Shown here piece by piece: positions 25,023-35,059 of a stretch of DNA of 64,000 bases. Numbering within the stretch: position 1 is the first letter of the stretch; every line of letters begins with the position of its first letter. The position numbers and the translations under genes were made by a program. The stretch lies in assembly GCF_014851675.1 (NCBI RefSeq), contig NZ_JACVAE010000001.1:372001-436000 (forward strand), written 5' to 3'. The stretch comes from Rhizobium sp. ARZ01 (lineage in GTDB: Bacteria; Pseudomonadota; Alphaproteobacteria; Rhizobiales; Rhizobiaceae). Below the pieces are notes generated by a model that saw nothing but the letters and a program-made list of their open reading frames with translations, was not told the DNA's origin and made no database searches.

Positions 25023-26501
25023 CTATCCGTCTAGTTCGGACAGCAGCTCGGCTGCTCTGCCGGCGCTTGTGTGGCGTACCTCGGCATCGTGGCGACGCTC
25101 GGAAAAGATCGCGGTCGCCATCAGCTTTTCGGCGAGATCGGCCGGCAGCGACAGGACAACCCGTTCGTCGTCCTTGTGGATGCCGCCGAGCTCGGAATGC
25201 CGCCCGGTGATCATGCCGCCGGCAACCGTGTTGTGGGTGTCGGGGTCGATCAGGATGAAGGCGCCGGTCGTGCGGTTCTGCTCGTAGGTGTCGAAGATCG
25301 CCTGCTCGTCGAAGGTCAGCGCCACCTTGCCGATCGCGTTCATCGACAGTGTCTCGATGGCGCTCCACTTGCCAGACTTGAGATCGAGCTGGCTTGTCGG
25401 AGCGACGGTCACGCGCTGGCGGCGGCTGCCGCTCTTCAGCCAGTAGCGCTTGCCCGGTTCGATGCCGTCGGGCTGCAGCGCGACGATCTGGGCGTCGAAC
25501 TTGCGCCCCGTCATCGGCTGGCTGTCGAGCGAGACGATCATGTCGCCGCGCGAAACGTCGACCTGGCGGTCGAGCACCAGCGTGATCGCATCGCCGGCGA
25601 CGGCGGCATTGCGCACGAGGTCGAAGGTAACGATCTGCTTGACATTGGCGATCATGCCGGACGGCAGCACAACGACGCTGTCGCCGGGTTTGACCGCGCC
25701 GCCGGCGACCGTGCCCTGATAGCCGCGGAAGCTTTCGCCCGGGCGCGAGACGCGCTGCACTGGCAGGCGGAAGCCGACGGTCTGGTTGGAGCGGACCGTC
25801 GCCTTCTCCAGCGTCTCGACCAGCGTCGGCCCTTCGTACCAGGGCATGGAGGCGCGGCCGTCATAGACGACGTTCTCGCCCTTCAGCGCCGAGACAGGGA
25901 TGGCGGTGACCTGCTTGACGCCGAGCGACAGCGCCAGTTCCCTGAACTCGTGGCTGATCTCCTCGAAGCGGGTGCGGTCATAGCCGGTCAGGTCGATCTT
26001 GTTGACGGCCAGCACGAACTGACGGATGCCCATCAACGTCGCGATGGTGGCGTGCCGGCGCGTCTGTTCAAGGAGGCCGACGCGGGCATCCACCAACAGC
26101 ACGGCGAGGTCGGCCGTCGAGGCGCCGGTCGCCATGTTGCGGGTGTACTGCTCATGGCCGGGCGTGTCGGCGACGATGAAGGAGCGGCGGTCGGTCGAGA
26201 AGTAGCGATAGGCCACGTCGATGGTGATGCCCTGTTCGCGCTCGGCCTGGAGACCGTCGAGCAATAGCGCGAAATCTGGCAGGCCGAGATCGTTCTGCTT
26301 GCCGGAGGAATCACGCTTCAGCGTCGCGGCCTGGTCTTCCTTGACCGCCTTGGTGTCCCAGAGCAGGCGGCCAATCAGCGTCGATTTGCCGTCATCGACG
26401 CTGCCGCAGGTTATGAGCCGCAGCGGGCGCGAGTCGCGCGTAACACGCTCGGCTTCGGGGGCCGGAAAGGCGATGACGGTTGCGGTGGCGGATGCGGTCA
26501 T
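25023..26501 (-). CDS. cysN: Sulfate adenylyltransferase subunit 1 (GTPase)
   Basis: 492 residues. G1 is CGSVDDGKSTLIGRLLWDT, G3 DTPGHEQYTRNM and G4 NKIDLTGYD, followed by EF-Tu-like beta-barrel domains. With CysD it makes adenosine 5'-phosphosulfate (APS) from sulfate and ATP, GTP hydrolysis driving the reaction. The length ends without a CysC kinase domain, so this is not a CysNC fusion; APS is probably reduced directly by the APS-reductase type CysH upstream. It starts one base after cysD. Confidence 0.96.
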   Translation of the reverse strand: MTASATATVIAFPAPEAERVTRDSRPLRLITCGSVDDGKSTLIGRLLWDTKAVKEDQAATLKRDSSGKQNDLGLPDFALLLDGLQAEREQGITIDVAYRYFSTDRRSFIVADTPGHEQYTRNMATGASTADLAVLLVDARVGLLEQTRRHATIATLMGIRQFVLAVNKIDLTGYDRTRFEEISHEFRELALSLGVKQVTAIPVSALKGENVVYDGRASMPWYEGPTLVETLEKATVRSNQTVGFRLPVQRVSRPGESFRGYQGTVAGGAVKPGDSVVVLPSGMIANVKQIVTFDLVRNAAVAGDAITLVLDRQVDVSRGDMIVSLDSQPMTGRKFDAQIVALQPDGIEPGKRYWLKSGSRRQRVTVAPTSQLDLKSGKWSAIETLSMNAIGKVALTFDEQAIFDTYEQNRTTGAFILIDPDTHNTVAGGMITGRHSELGGIHKDDERVVLSLPADLAEKLMATAIFSERRHDAEVRHTSAGRAAELLSELDG

Positions 26502-26502
26502 C

Positions 26503-27456
26503 TCAGAAATACCCTTCGCGCTTCTTCTTTTCCATGGACCCGGACTGGTCGCGGTCGATGGCGCGGCCCTGGCGTTCGGAAACGGTTGCGGTTTCGAGCT
26601 CGGAAATGATCTCGTCGAGCGTCGTGGCGGTGGAGCGGATGGCGCCGGTCAGCGGGAAGCAGCCAAGCGTGCGGAAGCGGATCAGGCCCTCCTGCCTGGT
26701 CTCGCCGGGAAGCATTTCAAGGCGGGGATCTTCGGCGAGGATCATCATGCCGTCGCGCTCGACGTACGGGCGCTTCTCAGCGAAATAAAGGGGAACGATC
26801 GGGATGTTCTCGGCCTGGATGTAGCGCCAGATGTCGACTTCGGTCCAGTTGGAGAGCGGGAAGGCGCGCACGCTCTCGCCCTTGTTGATCATGCCGTTGT
26901 AGACGTTCCAGAGTTCCGGGCGCTGGTTGCGCGGATCCCAGCGATGGTCAGGCGTGCGGAACGAGTAGATGCGTTCCTTGGCGCGCGAGGCTTCCTCGTC
27001 GCGGCGCGCACCGCCGAAGGCGGCGTCATACTTTCCGGAGTCGAGCGCCTGGCGCAGCGCCTCAGTCTTCATGATGTCGGTGTAGCGGGCCGAGCCGTGC
27101 GTGAACGGGGTGACGTTCTCCGCCGCCCCGCGCGGGTTGACGTGCTCGATCAGGTCGAGATCGTAGCTCTCCACGATCTCGTCGCGAAAGGCGATCATCT
27201 CGGCGAATTTCCAGCCGGTGTTGACGTGCAGAAGCGGGAAGGGGACGCGGCCCGGATGGAAGGCCTTGCGCGCCAAGTGCAGAAGGACAGAGCTATCCTT
27301 GCCGATCGAGTAAAGCATCACCGGCCGTTCGAATTCGGCGGCAACCTCGCGGAAGATATGGATGGCTTCGTTTTCGAGCGCCTTGAGATGCGGATCGAGC
27401 GGTGGCTTGGCGGCGGTTGCGCCCTTGGCCTCCGCCTCGTTGCGGATATCGGACAT
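26503..27456 (-). CDS. cysD: Sulfate adenylyltransferase subunit 2
   Basis: 317 residues of the PP-loop ATP pyrophosphatase superfamily. The ATP loop is [13 protein letters not shown] (SGGKDS variant). Further conserved segments are [19 protein letters not shown] and [12 protein letters not shown], and the C-terminal [15 protein letters not shown]. It provides the catalytic adenylyl transfer in the CysDN complex. It lies 39 bases after cysH and directly ahead of cysN, giving operon order cysH-cysD-cysN. Confidence 0.96.
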   Translation of the reverse strand: MSDIRNEAEAKGATAAKPPLDPHLKALENEAIHIFREVAAEFERPVMLYSIGKDSSVLLHLARKAFHPGRVPFPLLHVNTGWKFAEMIAFRDEIVESYDLDLIEHVNPRGAAENVTPFTHGSARYTDIMKTEALRQALDSGKYDAAFGGARRDEEASRAKERIYSFRTPDHRWDPRNQRPELWNVYNGMINKGESVRAFPLSNWTEVDIWRYIQAENIPIVPLYFAEKRPYVERDGMMILAEDPRLEMLPGETRQEGLIRFRTLGCFPLTGAIRSTATTLDEIISELETATVSERQGRAIDRDQSGSMEKKKREGYF

Positions 27457-27495
27457 TCCTAATCGTCTCCAGAAATCGTTCGGCCGGGAGGAGGC

Positions 27496-28242
27496 CTAGA
27501 GCGAACTTGAATTGAGCGAGGGTATGGCAGTCTCGGGAACGTGAAGGCCGCATTCGCGCTTCTCGTCGTTTTCCCACCACCAGCGGCCGGCGCGCTCCGG
27601 CTCGCCGGGCTTGATCGCCCGCGTGCAGGGCTCGCAGCCGATCGAGGGGTAGCCGCGCACGTGCAGCGGATTCACCGGCACGGCGTTGTCGGCCACATGG
27701 GCCCGGATCGCCTCGAGGTCCCAGTCGGCCAGCGGATTGACCTTGATGAGGTTGCGCTCCGCGTCGAACTCGGCAAACGGCGTGTCCGCCCGGTTGCCCG
27801 ACTGGCCGCGGCGCAGGCCGGTGATCCATATGGATGCCCCTTCAAGCGCCTTCGCAAGCGGCTTCAGCTTGCGCGCGCCGCAGCAGGCATGGCGCGCCTC
27901 GACGCTCTCGTAGAAGCCGTTCATGCCAAACCGGGCGGCAAAGTCGTCGATATCGTTTTGGCTTGGATGGAAGCGGATGATCTCGATGCCAAAACGCTCT
28001 TCCGTTTCGCCGATCAAGTCGGAGGTTTCCTTGAAGAGCCGACCGGTATCGAGCGTCGACACCTCGATCGACAGGCGATTGAGGCCGATCTCGGCCGTGA
28101 TGACCTGATCCTCAATTCCGAGACTGGTGGTGAAGACCGCCTTGCCGTCCAGGCCTGCGACGAGCGCAAGCCGTCCAGCAAGATCGAGCCCTTCGAGCTG
28201 CCGGTTGAGCGCTTTTGCAGTGGTTTCAAGTTGCGATGCCAT
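27496..28242 (-). CDS. cysH: Adenylyl-sulfate (APS) reductase
   Basis: 248 residues from the ATG at 28242 (MASQLETTAKALNRQ). The two cysteine pairs ACCGARKLKPL and SIGCEPCTRAI that bind the 4Fe-4S cluster are present, so it is the APS type and not the cluster-free PAPS reductase of enteric bacteria. The catalytic cysteine lies in the C-terminal KRECGLH. It reduces APS to sulfite using thioredoxin. No sulfite reductase gene is in this window. First gene of the cysHDN operon. Confidence 0.95.
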   Translation of the reverse strand: MASQLETTAKALNRQLEGLDLAGRLALVAGLDGKAVFTTSLGIEDQVITAEIGLNRLSIEVSTLDTGRLFKETSDLIGETEERFGIEIIRFHPSQNDIDDFAARFGMNGFYESVEARHACCGARKLKPLAKALEGASIWITGLRRGQSGNRADTPFAEFDAERNLIKVNPLADWDLEAIRAHVADNAVPVNPLHVRGYPSIGCEPCTRAIKPGEPERAGRWWWENDEKRECGLHVPETAIPSLNSSSL

Positions 28243-28389
28243 GGACAGAAAATCCTGATGTTGTCCGCGGAATATCGCAGCCGAAGCTGTGCAGGGACAG
28301 GAAAACGGATTTCTAATGCCGCCCGGAGAGAGCAAATATCTCTCTATTCCCAGCCGATCAAAGAATAGGGGCAGGGGCAAGCATTAATG

Positions 28390-28413
28390 ACTAAGTCTAT
28401 AAAAACTATAGAG
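28390..28413 (-). promoter_or_regulatory. Sulfur-promoter element upstream of cysH (shared with cysP)
   Basis: Read on the minus strand this is CTCTA-N8-ATAGACTT-N-GT, matching 17 of 24 positions of the element at 30671 upstream of the sulfate-binding-protein gene. It also contains an AAAACT-ATAG-AGTTTT inverted repeat (28402-28417). It lies 148 bases before the cysH start. A common regulator or promoter is inferred. Confidence 0.45.
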
Positions 28414-28644
28414 TTTTATCTTGGTTGTGCGGTGCGTGGGGCGATGCATCAGGTGGGGAACATGCCATTGCGATCGTCGATCGTGCCGGATGGATCTCGC
28501 CGTGATCCCGAGGTGCCTGGTCCCGGGCAGAATTTTATAATATGACAAGAAAACTCATATTTTGGCCGATACAAACTTGACAAAAATAATCACCTTTAAT
28601 AGCGGAGTTTTCGTGTTCAATTTTTGCCTTTGGGGGACAAGCTC

Positions 28645-30303
28645 ATGGCGATCACGATTACCGCCTACGATACCGACAAGAATGGCACCGGTGTCGATGT
28701 TCTCAGCTATCTCAGCAGATTCGATGCGACCTTCGTCCCGAGTGGCCGGGGTCAGTTTTCCGGAGCTGACGGCATGTCCGGCAAGCAGTACGCCCTTTTC
28801 GACGCCAAGGCGACGGGGCTCGTCTTCGATGCGGGCAAGACCAACTGGGCCTACGATATCAACACCCATCAGGTGACGGGGTCTCTCAGCGCATTACGCT
28901 TCGGCACGAGCACGAAGCTCGATGCCGCAAGCCGTACCTTCAAGCAGACGACCGATTTGAAGATCAGCGGCCTTGGCCTGGAAAACGCCACCGATGCCAA
29001 CGCGCTGCGCGCCAGTCTGTCGGCGGCGGACACCAAGGGGCTGCTCGATCTCTTGAAGAAGAACAGCATCAACTTTGTCGGTAGCACCGGCAAGGACGTG
29101 TTCAAGAGCTTCGACAAGAATGACGTGCTGAACGGTGGCGCCGGCGACGACACGCTCTTTGGTCAAGGCGGCAACGACACCGTCAAGGGCGGCACGGAAA
29201 ATGACAAGCTCTATGGCGGTACCGGCAATGATGTGCTGTACGGTGAGGCCGGCAACGACGCGATCAACGGCGAGTCCGGCAATGACACGATCAACGGCGG
29301 TGCGGGCGCGGACAAGTTCGATGGTGGCGCGGGAATCGACACGGCATCCTACGCTGGTGCGACGAACGGCGTTGTCGCCAACCTCGCCAAGGCATCGCTC
29401 AACACCAACGATGCGAAGGGCGACACCTACGTGTCGATCGAGAACCTGACCGGTTCGAGCTACGCCGACAAGCTTTACGGCAACAGCGCTGCTAACACGA
29501 TAAACGGCGGCAGCGGCAACGACGCACTCGATGGCGGCGCCGGCAACGACATGCTGATCGGCGGCGCGGGCGCGGACAAGCTCAATGGCGGCGCGGGTAC
29601 CGACACGGCATCCTATGCCGGTGCGACGAAGGGCGTTGTCGCCAGCCTGGCCAAGGTATCGCTCAACTCCAACGATGCGAAGGGCGACACTTACGTCTCC
29701 ATTGAGAACCTGACCGGTTCGAGCTACGCCGACAAGCTTTACGGCAACAGCGCTGCTAACACGATAAACGGCGGCAGCGGCAACGACGCACTCGATGGCG
29801 GTGCCGGCAACGACACGCTGATCGGCGGTGCTGGTGCGGACAAGCTGAATGGCGGTGCGGGTACCGACACGGCATCCTATACCGGTGCGACGAAGGGCGT
29901 TGTCGCCAGCCTTGCCAAGATATCCGCCAACACCAACGATGCGAAGGGCGACACTTACGTCTCCATTGAGAACCTGACCGGTTCGAGCTACGCCGACAAG
30001 CTGACGGGGAACAGCGGTGCGAACAAGATCAACGGCGGCAAGGGCAACGACACGCTGACCGGTGGCGGCGGGGCCGACGACTTCGTGTTTGCCAAGGGTT
30101 ACGGCAAGGACACGATCACGGACTTCCAGAACAACATCGACGATATCGATCTTCGGTCCTATGGTTTTTCGTCGGTCAGTTCGGTTCTGAAAAAGGCCGC
30201 GCAGGTGGGAACGGACGTCCACATCAAAATCAGCAGCACCGACATCATCGTCCTTGACGACTTCAAGCTCAAGGATCTCGACGCGAGCGATTTCCTGCTC
30301 TGA
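28645..30303 (+). CDS. RTX calcium-binding protein with near-identical tandem modules
   Basis: 552 residues from the ATG at 28645, with TGGGGGA upstream. The first 150 residues are non-repetitive, with no signal peptide; the rest is glycine/aspartate nonapeptides ([16 protein letters not shown] and similar) and 88-residue modules beginning DTASYAGAT and containing [16 protein letters not shown]. The end ([19 protein letters not shown], then DLRSYGF) is a typical RTX C-terminal segment. It sits between cysH and cysP, both sulfur genes, with its own terminator. Export by PrsDE is likely but inferred. The promoter is not clear. Confidence 0.9.
   Translation: MAITITAYDTDKNGTGVDVLSYLSRFDATFVPSGRGQFSGADGMSGKQYALFDAKATGLVFDAGKTNWAYDINTHQVTGSLSALRFGTSTKLDAASRTFKQTTDLKISGLGLENATDANALRASLSAADTKGLLDLLKKNSINFVGSTGKDVFKSFDKNDVLNGGAGDDTLFGQGGNDTVKGGTENDKLYGGTGNDVLYGEAGNDAINGESGNDTINGGAGADKFDGGAGIDTASYAGATNGVVANLAKASLNTNDAKGDTYVSIENLTGSSYADKLYGNSAANTINGGSGNDALDGGAGNDMLIGGAGADKLNGGAGTDTASYAGATKGVVASLAKVSLNSNDAKGDTYVSIENLTGSSYADKLYGNSAANTINGGSGNDALDGGAGNDTLIGGAGADKLNGGAGTDTASYTGATKGVVASLAKISANTNDAKGDTYVSIENLTGSSYADKLTGNSGANKINGGKGNDTLTGGGGADDFVFAKGYGKDTITDFQNNIDDIDLRSYGFSSVSSVLKKAAQVGTDVHIKISSTDIIVLDDFKLKDLDASDFLL
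29338..30003 (+). repeat. Tandem 264-bp coding repeats (two full units and a partial third)
   Basis: Units begin at 29338, 29602 and 29866 with GACACGGCATCCTA, exactly 264 bases (88 codons) apart. Units differ by only a few bases and stay in frame. Confidence 0.9.
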
Positions 30304-30335
30304 GCGCTCGAGTCTAAGTGTGTCGGCAAATCAAG

Positions 30336-30363
30336 AGGGGCGGCATCAGCCGCCCCTTTCCGT
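30336..30363 (+). terminator. Rho-independent terminator of the RTX gene
   Basis: AGGGGCGGC and GCCGCCCCT form a 9-bp stem with an ATCA loop, followed by TTCCGTTTC, 33 bases after the stop. Confidence 0.85.
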
Positions 30364-30670
30364 TTCAAACTATGCAATGCTTGCCTGGCGCCAAAGGCAC
30401 CCATGCTTTTGCATTTGTCCGTATTGCCCTAAAGTCCCCTCTGCGGGCCGCCGCTGAAGGTTTATTCGCGTTCGGATGCAACTGACGATGGTGCGCAGGA
30501 TGCGTGATCGACCGCCTCTAAAGCCGATATTGAGGTGCCTGTCGCATTTCCTGCCGCGGGGTTTTGGCGACATAACCATGTCGTCGAGGCTTTAACACCG
30601 AGGAACCATTTTGCCTCCGTGGGCGTTGCAGGGAACCACTTTTGCGAAGCCCGGTTTCATTGTTGACTAA
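30364..30670. other. Intergenic stretch without a recognisable gene
   Basis: About 300 bases between the RTX terminator and the sulfur element ahead of cysP. Short frames here lack ribosome sites and coding-like composition. I see no further structure. Confidence 0.5.
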
Positions 30671-30694
30671 CTCTACTAACTTCATAGACTTTGT
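30671..30694 (+). promoter_or_regulatory. Sulfur-promoter element upstream of the sulfate-binding protein (shared with cysH)
   Basis: CTCTA-N8-ATAGACTT-N-GT, matching the element at 28390. A TTGACT lies just ahead of it at 30663. It ends only 24 bases before the start codon, so ATAGACTT may itself be the -10 region with a short leader. Confidence 0.45.
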
Positions 30695-30718
30695 GCACCA
30701 AGGAAGAGGGAGTAGAAA

Positions 30719-31738
30719 ATGTCTATTTTTTCCAAAAGCTTGAGTGTTGCCTTGCTTGGCGTTGGCCTCGCTGTCGGCGCCGTTTCGGCGGCCGTGGCGC
30801 AGAGCACACTGTTGAATGTGTCCTATGATCCGACCCGCGAACTTTACAAGCAGTACAACACCGCCTTTGCCGCCCATTGGAAGGCAGAGACCGGCGAGGA
30901 TGTCACGGTCCAGCAGTCGCATGGTGGCTCCGGCAAGCAGGCCCGCGCAGTGATCGATGGTCTCGAGGCCGATGTCGTTACCCTCGCGCTTGAAGCAGAC
31001 ATCGATGCCATCGTCGAAAAGACGAAGAAGATCCCGGGAAACTGGCGCGAATTGCTGCCGAACAAGTCGACGCCCTATTCGTCCACAATCGTGTTCCTGG
31101 TGCGCAAGGGTAATCCGAAGGGCATCAAGGACTGGAGCGACCTGATCAAGGACGACGTCCAGGTCATCACGCCGAACCCGAAAACCTCCGGCGGTGCCCG
31201 CTGGAACTTCCTCGCCGCCTGGGCCTGGGCCGAAAAGGAATTCGGCGGCGACAAGGCCAAGGTGACTGAATATATCACCACGCTCTTCAAGCACGTGCCG
31301 GTGTTGGATACCGGCGCGCGCGGCTCCACCACGACCTTCGTCGAACGGGGAATTGGCGACGTTCTGCTCGCCTGGGAGAACGAGGCATGGCTTGCGCTGG
31401 AAGAACTCGGACCTGACCAGTTCGAGATCGTCGCTCCGCCGCTCTCAATCTATGCCGAGCCGCCCGTTGCGGTCGTGAAGGGCAACGCGGAAGCGAAGGG
31501 AACGGAAAAGCTTGCAAATGCCTACCTTGAGTATCTTTATAGCAAGGAAGGCCAGAACATCGCGGCCAAGAACTTCTATCGCCCGTCGGATCCCTCCGCC
31601 GTCGATGCGAAGCTCCTGGAGAAGTTTCCGAAGCTTGAACTCCTGACGATCGAGGCCTTTGGTGGATGGAAGAAGGCGCAGCCGGAATTCTTCGGCGATG
31701 GCGGCATCTTCGACCAGGTCTACAAGCCGGGGAACTGA
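30719..31738 (+). CDS. cysP: Sulfate ABC transporter, periplasmic binding protein
   Basis: 339 residues with AAGGAAGAGGG upstream. Signal peptide [18 protein letters not shown], then [17 protein letters not shown] and [19 protein letters not shown], the sulfate-pocket segment of the CysP/Sbp family. Further on are [17 protein letters not shown] and [15 protein letters not shown]. It captures sulfate (or thiosulfate) for the CysTWA permease that follows 6 bases later. The Sbp name would be equally possible; the operon with cysTWA favours cysP. Confidence 0.94.
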   Translation: MSIFSKSLSVALLGVGLAVGAVSAAVAQSTLLNVSYDPTRELYKQYNTAFAAHWKAETGEDVTVQQSHGGSGKQARAVIDGLEADVVTLALEADIDAIVEKTKKIPGNWRELLPNKSTPYSSTIVFLVRKGNPKGIKDWSDLIKDDVQVITPNPKTSGGARWNFLAAWAWAEKEFGGDKAKVTEYITTLFKHVPVLDTGARGSTTTFVERGIGDVLLAWENEAWLALEELGPDQFEIVAPPLSIYAEPPVAVVKGNAEAKGTEKLANAYLEYLYSKEGQNIAAKNFYRPSDPSAVDAKLLEKFPKLELLTIEAFGGWKKAQPEFFGDGGIFDQVYKPGN

Positions 31739-31744
31739 GATCGA

Positions 31745-32605
31745 ATGGCATCCACCCCCAGCGCTGCGCGTTGGCACTGGAAAACCCCGAGCGTCATTCC
31801 GGGCTTCGGACTGACGCTCGGGTTTACGCTGGCTTACCTGACGCTCATCATTCTCATTCCGCTGGCGGCACTCGCCTGGCGATCCGCTTCCCTCGGCTGG
31901 GCCGACTTCATCCGCCTCGTCCTGGACCCGCGCACGCTCGGCGCCCTGAAGGTCTCGTTCTCCACCGCGCTGATCGCCGCCGTCGTTAACGTGATCTTCG
32001 GCGTCATCACCGCCTGGGTGCTGGTGCGCTACAACTTTCCCGGCCGCCGCATCGTTGATGCGATCGTCGATCTTCCCTTTGCCATCCCGACAGCGGTTGC
32101 CGGTATTGCGCTCACATCGATCTATGCGCCGAACGGCCTCATCGGCAGCCTGCTGACCCCGCTCGGCATCAAGGTTGCCTACACGCCGATCGGCATTGTC
32201 GTTGCTTTGATCGCAATCGGCCTGCCGTTCGTGGTGCGCACCGTCCAGCCTGTCATGCAGGAGATCAACCAGGAGGTGGAAGAGGCGGCCGCTTCGCTGG
32301 GCGCCAACCGCTTCCAGACGATCTTTCGCGTCATCCTTCCTGGCCTGATGCCCGCGATCCTCACCGGCTTCGCGCTGGCGTTGGCCCGCGGCATCGGCGA
32401 ATACGGCTCGGTCATCTTCATTGCCGGCAACATCCCCTTCGTCTCCGAGATTGCACCGCTCTTGATCGTCATCCGGCTGGAGGAGTTCGACTATGGCGCT
32501 GCGACCGCCATTGCGACCGTCATGCTGGTCATCGCGTTTCTCATGCTTCTCCTGATCAATTTCATTCAGGCCTGGAGCAGGCGGAGGTTCGGCTATGAGC
32601 AATGA
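31745..32605 (+). CDS. cysT: Sulfate ABC transporter permease CysT
   Basis: 286 residues with six membrane segments. The coupling loop [27 protein letters not shown] is the EAA motif of this family (seen as [20 protein letters not shown]). The start [24 protein letters not shown] is typical of CysT (CysU). Its 3' end overlaps cysW by 11 bases, indicating translational coupling. It works with CysW as a heterodimeric channel in the inner membrane. Confidence 0.95.
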   Translation: MASTPSAARWHWKTPSVIPGFGLTLGFTLAYLTLIILIPLAALAWRSASLGWADFIRLVLDPRTLGALKVSFSTALIAAVVNVIFGVITAWVLVRYNFPGRRIVDAIVDLPFAIPTAVAGIALTSIYAPNGLIGSLLTPLGIKVAYTPIGIVVALIAIGLPFVVRTVQPVMQEINQEVEEAAASLGANRFQTIFRVILPGLMPAILTGFALALARGIGEYGSVIFIAGNIPFVSEIAPLLIVIRLEEFDYGAATAIATVMLVIAFLMLLLINFIQAWSRRRFGYEQ

Positions 32606-33449
32606 GCACTTCAAGAACCCGATCAGCGAAAGCGCGCCGGTCCGCTGGGCACTGATCCTTGCGGTTCTCGCCTTTCTCACCCTTTTCGTGCTGCTGCCGC
32701 TTGTGATCGTCTTTACGCAGGCCTTCCGGGAAGGGTGGGGTGCCTATCTTGCGGCGCTTGGCGAACCGGATGCGGTTTCCGCCATCAGGCTGACGCTGCT
32801 GGTTGCGGCTATCGCGGTGCCCGCCAACATGATCTTCGGCCTTGCCGCTTCCTGGGCGATCGCCAAGTTCGAATTCCGCGGCAAGGCCTTCCTGATCACC
32901 CTGATCGACCTGCCGTTTTCGGTCTCGCCGGTCATTTCCGGCCTTGTCTATGTGCTGCTCTTCGGTGCGAACTCGGTGCTCGGCCCGTTCCTGAAGTCAT
33001 ATGGTCTGCAAGTGGTGTTTGCCGTGCCAGGCATCGTGCTCGCCACAATCTTCGTCACCTTTCCCTTCGTCGCGCGCGAACTCATCCCGCTGATGCAGGA
33101 GCAGGGCACCGGCGACGAGGAGGCGGCGATCTCGCTCGGCGCCAGCGGCTGGCAGGCGTTTCGGTATGTGACGTTGCCCAACATCAAGTGGGGCCTGCTC
33201 TATGGCGTGCTGCTCTGCAATGCCCGCGCGATGGGCGAGTTTGGCGCCGTTTCGGTGGTCTCCGGCCATATCCGCGGCCTGACCAACACGATGCCGCTGC
33301 ATGTCGAGATCCTCTACAACGACTACAACATCGTCGGCGCCTTCGCGGTTGCCTCGCTTCTGGCGCTCCTGGCGCTCCTGACGCTTGTGCTCCGGGCCAT
33401 TCTAGAAACCCGCTACGGTTCCGAGCTGTCGGCCGGCCAGAAACACTGA
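32595..33449 (+). CDS. cysW: Sulfate ABC transporter permease CysW
   Basis: 284 residues with six membrane segments. The EAA loop is [22 protein letters not shown], and [18 protein letters not shown] plus the late [20 protein letters not shown] are characteristic of CysW. It overlaps the end of cysT by 11 bases and ends 16 bases before cysA, so all four genes cysP-cysT-cysW-cysA form one operon. Confidence 0.95.
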   Translation: MSNEHFKNPISESAPVRWALILAVLAFLTLFVLLPLVIVFTQAFREGWGAYLAALGEPDAVSAIRLTLLVAAIAVPANMIFGLAASWAIAKFEFRGKAFLITLIDLPFSVSPVISGLVYVLLFGANSVLGPFLKSYGLQVVFAVPGIVLATIFVTFPFVARELIPLMQEQGTGDEEAAISLGASGWQAFRYVTLPNIKWGLLYGVLLCNARAMGEFGAVSVVSGHIRGLTNTMPLHVEILYNDYNIVGAFAVASLLALLALLTLVLRAILETRYGSELSAGQKH

Positions 33450-33465
33450 GAAGAGCAGAGCGCAC

Positions 33466-34497
33466 ATGGAAATTCGCGTTGAAAAAATCCGCAAGGAATT
33501 CGATCTCTATCCGGCGCTGCACGATGTCTCGCTGAAGATCGAATCCGGCGAACTGATCGCTCTTCTCGGCCCCTCCGGATCGGGTAAGACGACGCTGCTG
33601 CGCCTGATCGCAGGCCTCGAGCAACCGACCTTGGGCCGCATCTTCTTCGGCAACGAGGACGCCTCTTATAAATCGGTGCAGGAACGCAACGTCGGCTTCG
33701 TGTTCCAGCATTACGCGCTGTTCCGGCATATGAACGTCGCGGAAAACGTCGCCTTCGGCCTGACGGTCCGACCGCGCCACCAGCGTCCGCCCAAGGCGGA
33801 AATCCGCCGCCGGGCGCTGGAGCTGCTCGACATGGTGCAACTGACCGGGCTGGAGAAACGTTTTCCCAACCAGCTGTCCGGCGGCCAGCGCCAGCGCGTG
33901 GCGCTTGCGCGTGCCATGGCGATCGAACCGAAGGTGCTGCTTCTCGACGAGCCCTTCGGTGCGCTCGATGCCAAGGTGCGAAAGGAGCTGCGCCGCTGGC
34001 TGCGCGAGTTCCACGACCGCACCGGCCACACGACCGTTTTCGTCACGCACGACCAGGAGGAGGCGCTGGAACTCGCCGACCGTGTCGTCGTGATGAGCCA
34101 GGGCAAGATCGAGCAGGTAGGATCGTCGGACGATGTCTACGATCGGCCGAACTCGCCCTTCGTCTTCTCCTTCATCGGCGAGAGTGCGAACCTGCCGGTA
34201 ACGGTGATCGACGGCACCGTGCATTTCCATGGAGAGTCCACCGGGCTTGCCGCCCAGCGCGACGGCGAGGGGCGTCTGTTCTTCCGACCGCAGGATGTCT
34301 CGCTGGTGGAAGAGGGGCCCTGCTTCACCGGTCCCGTCACATCGAGCCGCCGACTTGCCGGCACCCGCATCGCCGAGGTGGAACTAGGATCCGCCGAGGA
34401 CCCATGCCACGTGGAGATCGAAATCCCGCTCGAAGCGGCCGCCACCAACGGCTCGATCCTGTCGTTCCGCCCGACACGATGGAAGCTGTTTTACTGA
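33466..34497 (+). CDS. cysA: Sulfate ABC transporter ATP-binding protein CysA
   Basis: 343 residues. Walker A is [18 protein letters not shown], signature [16 protein letters not shown], Walker [13 protein letters not shown], switch [15 protein letters not shown]. The C-terminal 110 residues (FRPQDVSL and following) form a regulatory beta-domain of the CysA/MalK type. It powers CysTW. It is the last gene of the cysPTWA operon; about 170 bases separate it from the next, unrelated gene. Confidence 0.95.
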   Translation: MEIRVEKIRKEFDLYPALHDVSLKIESGELIALLGPSGSGKTTLLRLIAGLEQPTLGRIFFGNEDASYKSVQERNVGFVFQHYALFRHMNVAENVAFGLTVRPRHQRPPKAEIRRRALELLDMVQLTGLEKRFPNQLSGGQRQRVALARAMAIEPKVLLLDEPFGALDAKVRKELRRWLREFHDRTGHTTVFVTHDQEEALELADRVVVMSQGKIEQVGSSDDVYDRPNSPFVFSFIGESANLPVTVIDGTVHFHGESTGLAAQRDGEGRLFFRPQDVSLVEEGPCFTGPVTSSRRLAGTRIAEVELGSAEDPCHVEIEIPLEAAATNGSILSFRPTRWKLFY

Positions 34498-34670
34498 GCG
34501 GGCGAAGGGCCACCGTGTTCTATAGTGACGCCCGTCGCTTTGGCAGCCTGCAACTCCGGCGCCAACGTCGAGATGGCCTGCGCTTGTTCAAGGGTTGGTG
34601 ATCCGACTCGCCTTTGCGCGCGTCCACGCTAACTTTCGTCCTGTGACCCAAGGATCGAAAGGAATGCGCC

Positions 34671-35051
34671 ATGCGTCCCTTGACCGGCATACTGGCCGTT
34701 GCCGCCATATTAGCCTTCGCCGCAACGGCGTCCTTCGCGCATCACGGTTGGACATGGGCTGAAGAAGAGCAGACCGAACTCAAGGGCATCATTCGCACGG
34801 TCGTGATCGCCCCGCCGCATCCCACCCTCGACGTCGAGACGGCAAGCGATGGGCTGTGGAAGATCGAACTGGGCAATCCGCGCCAGACGCAGCGTTCCGG
34901 CTTTGTGGAAGGCTCGGCCAAGCAGGGAGACCAGGTTGTCGTTCTCGGCAATCGCTCGCTCGATCCCGATGAAAAGCGGATGAAGGCCGTGCGCATCACC
35001 GTTAACGGCAAGGTGTTCGATATCTATCCCGAGCGGATCAAGATGAATTGA
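34671..35051 (+). CDS. DUF6152 family exported protein
   Basis: 126 residues. Signal peptide MRPLTGILAVAAILAFAATASFA is followed directly by HHGWTWAEEEQTELKGIIRTV, the HHGW(xW) start typical of what I recall as DUF6152. The middle IAPPHPTLDVETASDGLWKIELGNP and QVVVLGNRSLDPDEKRMKAVRI complete a small beta-rich periplasmic domain. The closely coupled DUF6644 gene follows within 9 bases. The pair is common but unassigned; the histidines suggest metal or haem contact only as a guess. Confidence 0.82.
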   Translation: MRPLTGILAVAAILAFAATASFAHHGWTWAEEEQTELKGIIRTVVIAPPHPTLDVETASDGLWKIELGNPRQTQRSGFVEGSAKQGDQVVVLGNRSLDPDEKRMKAVRITVNGKVFDIYPERIKMN

Positions 35052-35059
35052 GTGTGGGC

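Noticed and set aside
28577..28605. TTGACA with TTAATA as promoter of the second RTX gene
   Set aside because: Spacing is about 14 bases, too short for a normal sigma-70 promoter; left unannotated.
29338..30003. CRISPR-like regular repeats
   Set aside because: Period is 264 bp, in frame and coding for RTX modules; no spacers.
28894..30222. Minus-strand open frame opposite the second RTX gene
   Set aside because: The repeats of the real RTX gene produce a repetitive V/A/G-rich shadow; no start site and no family.
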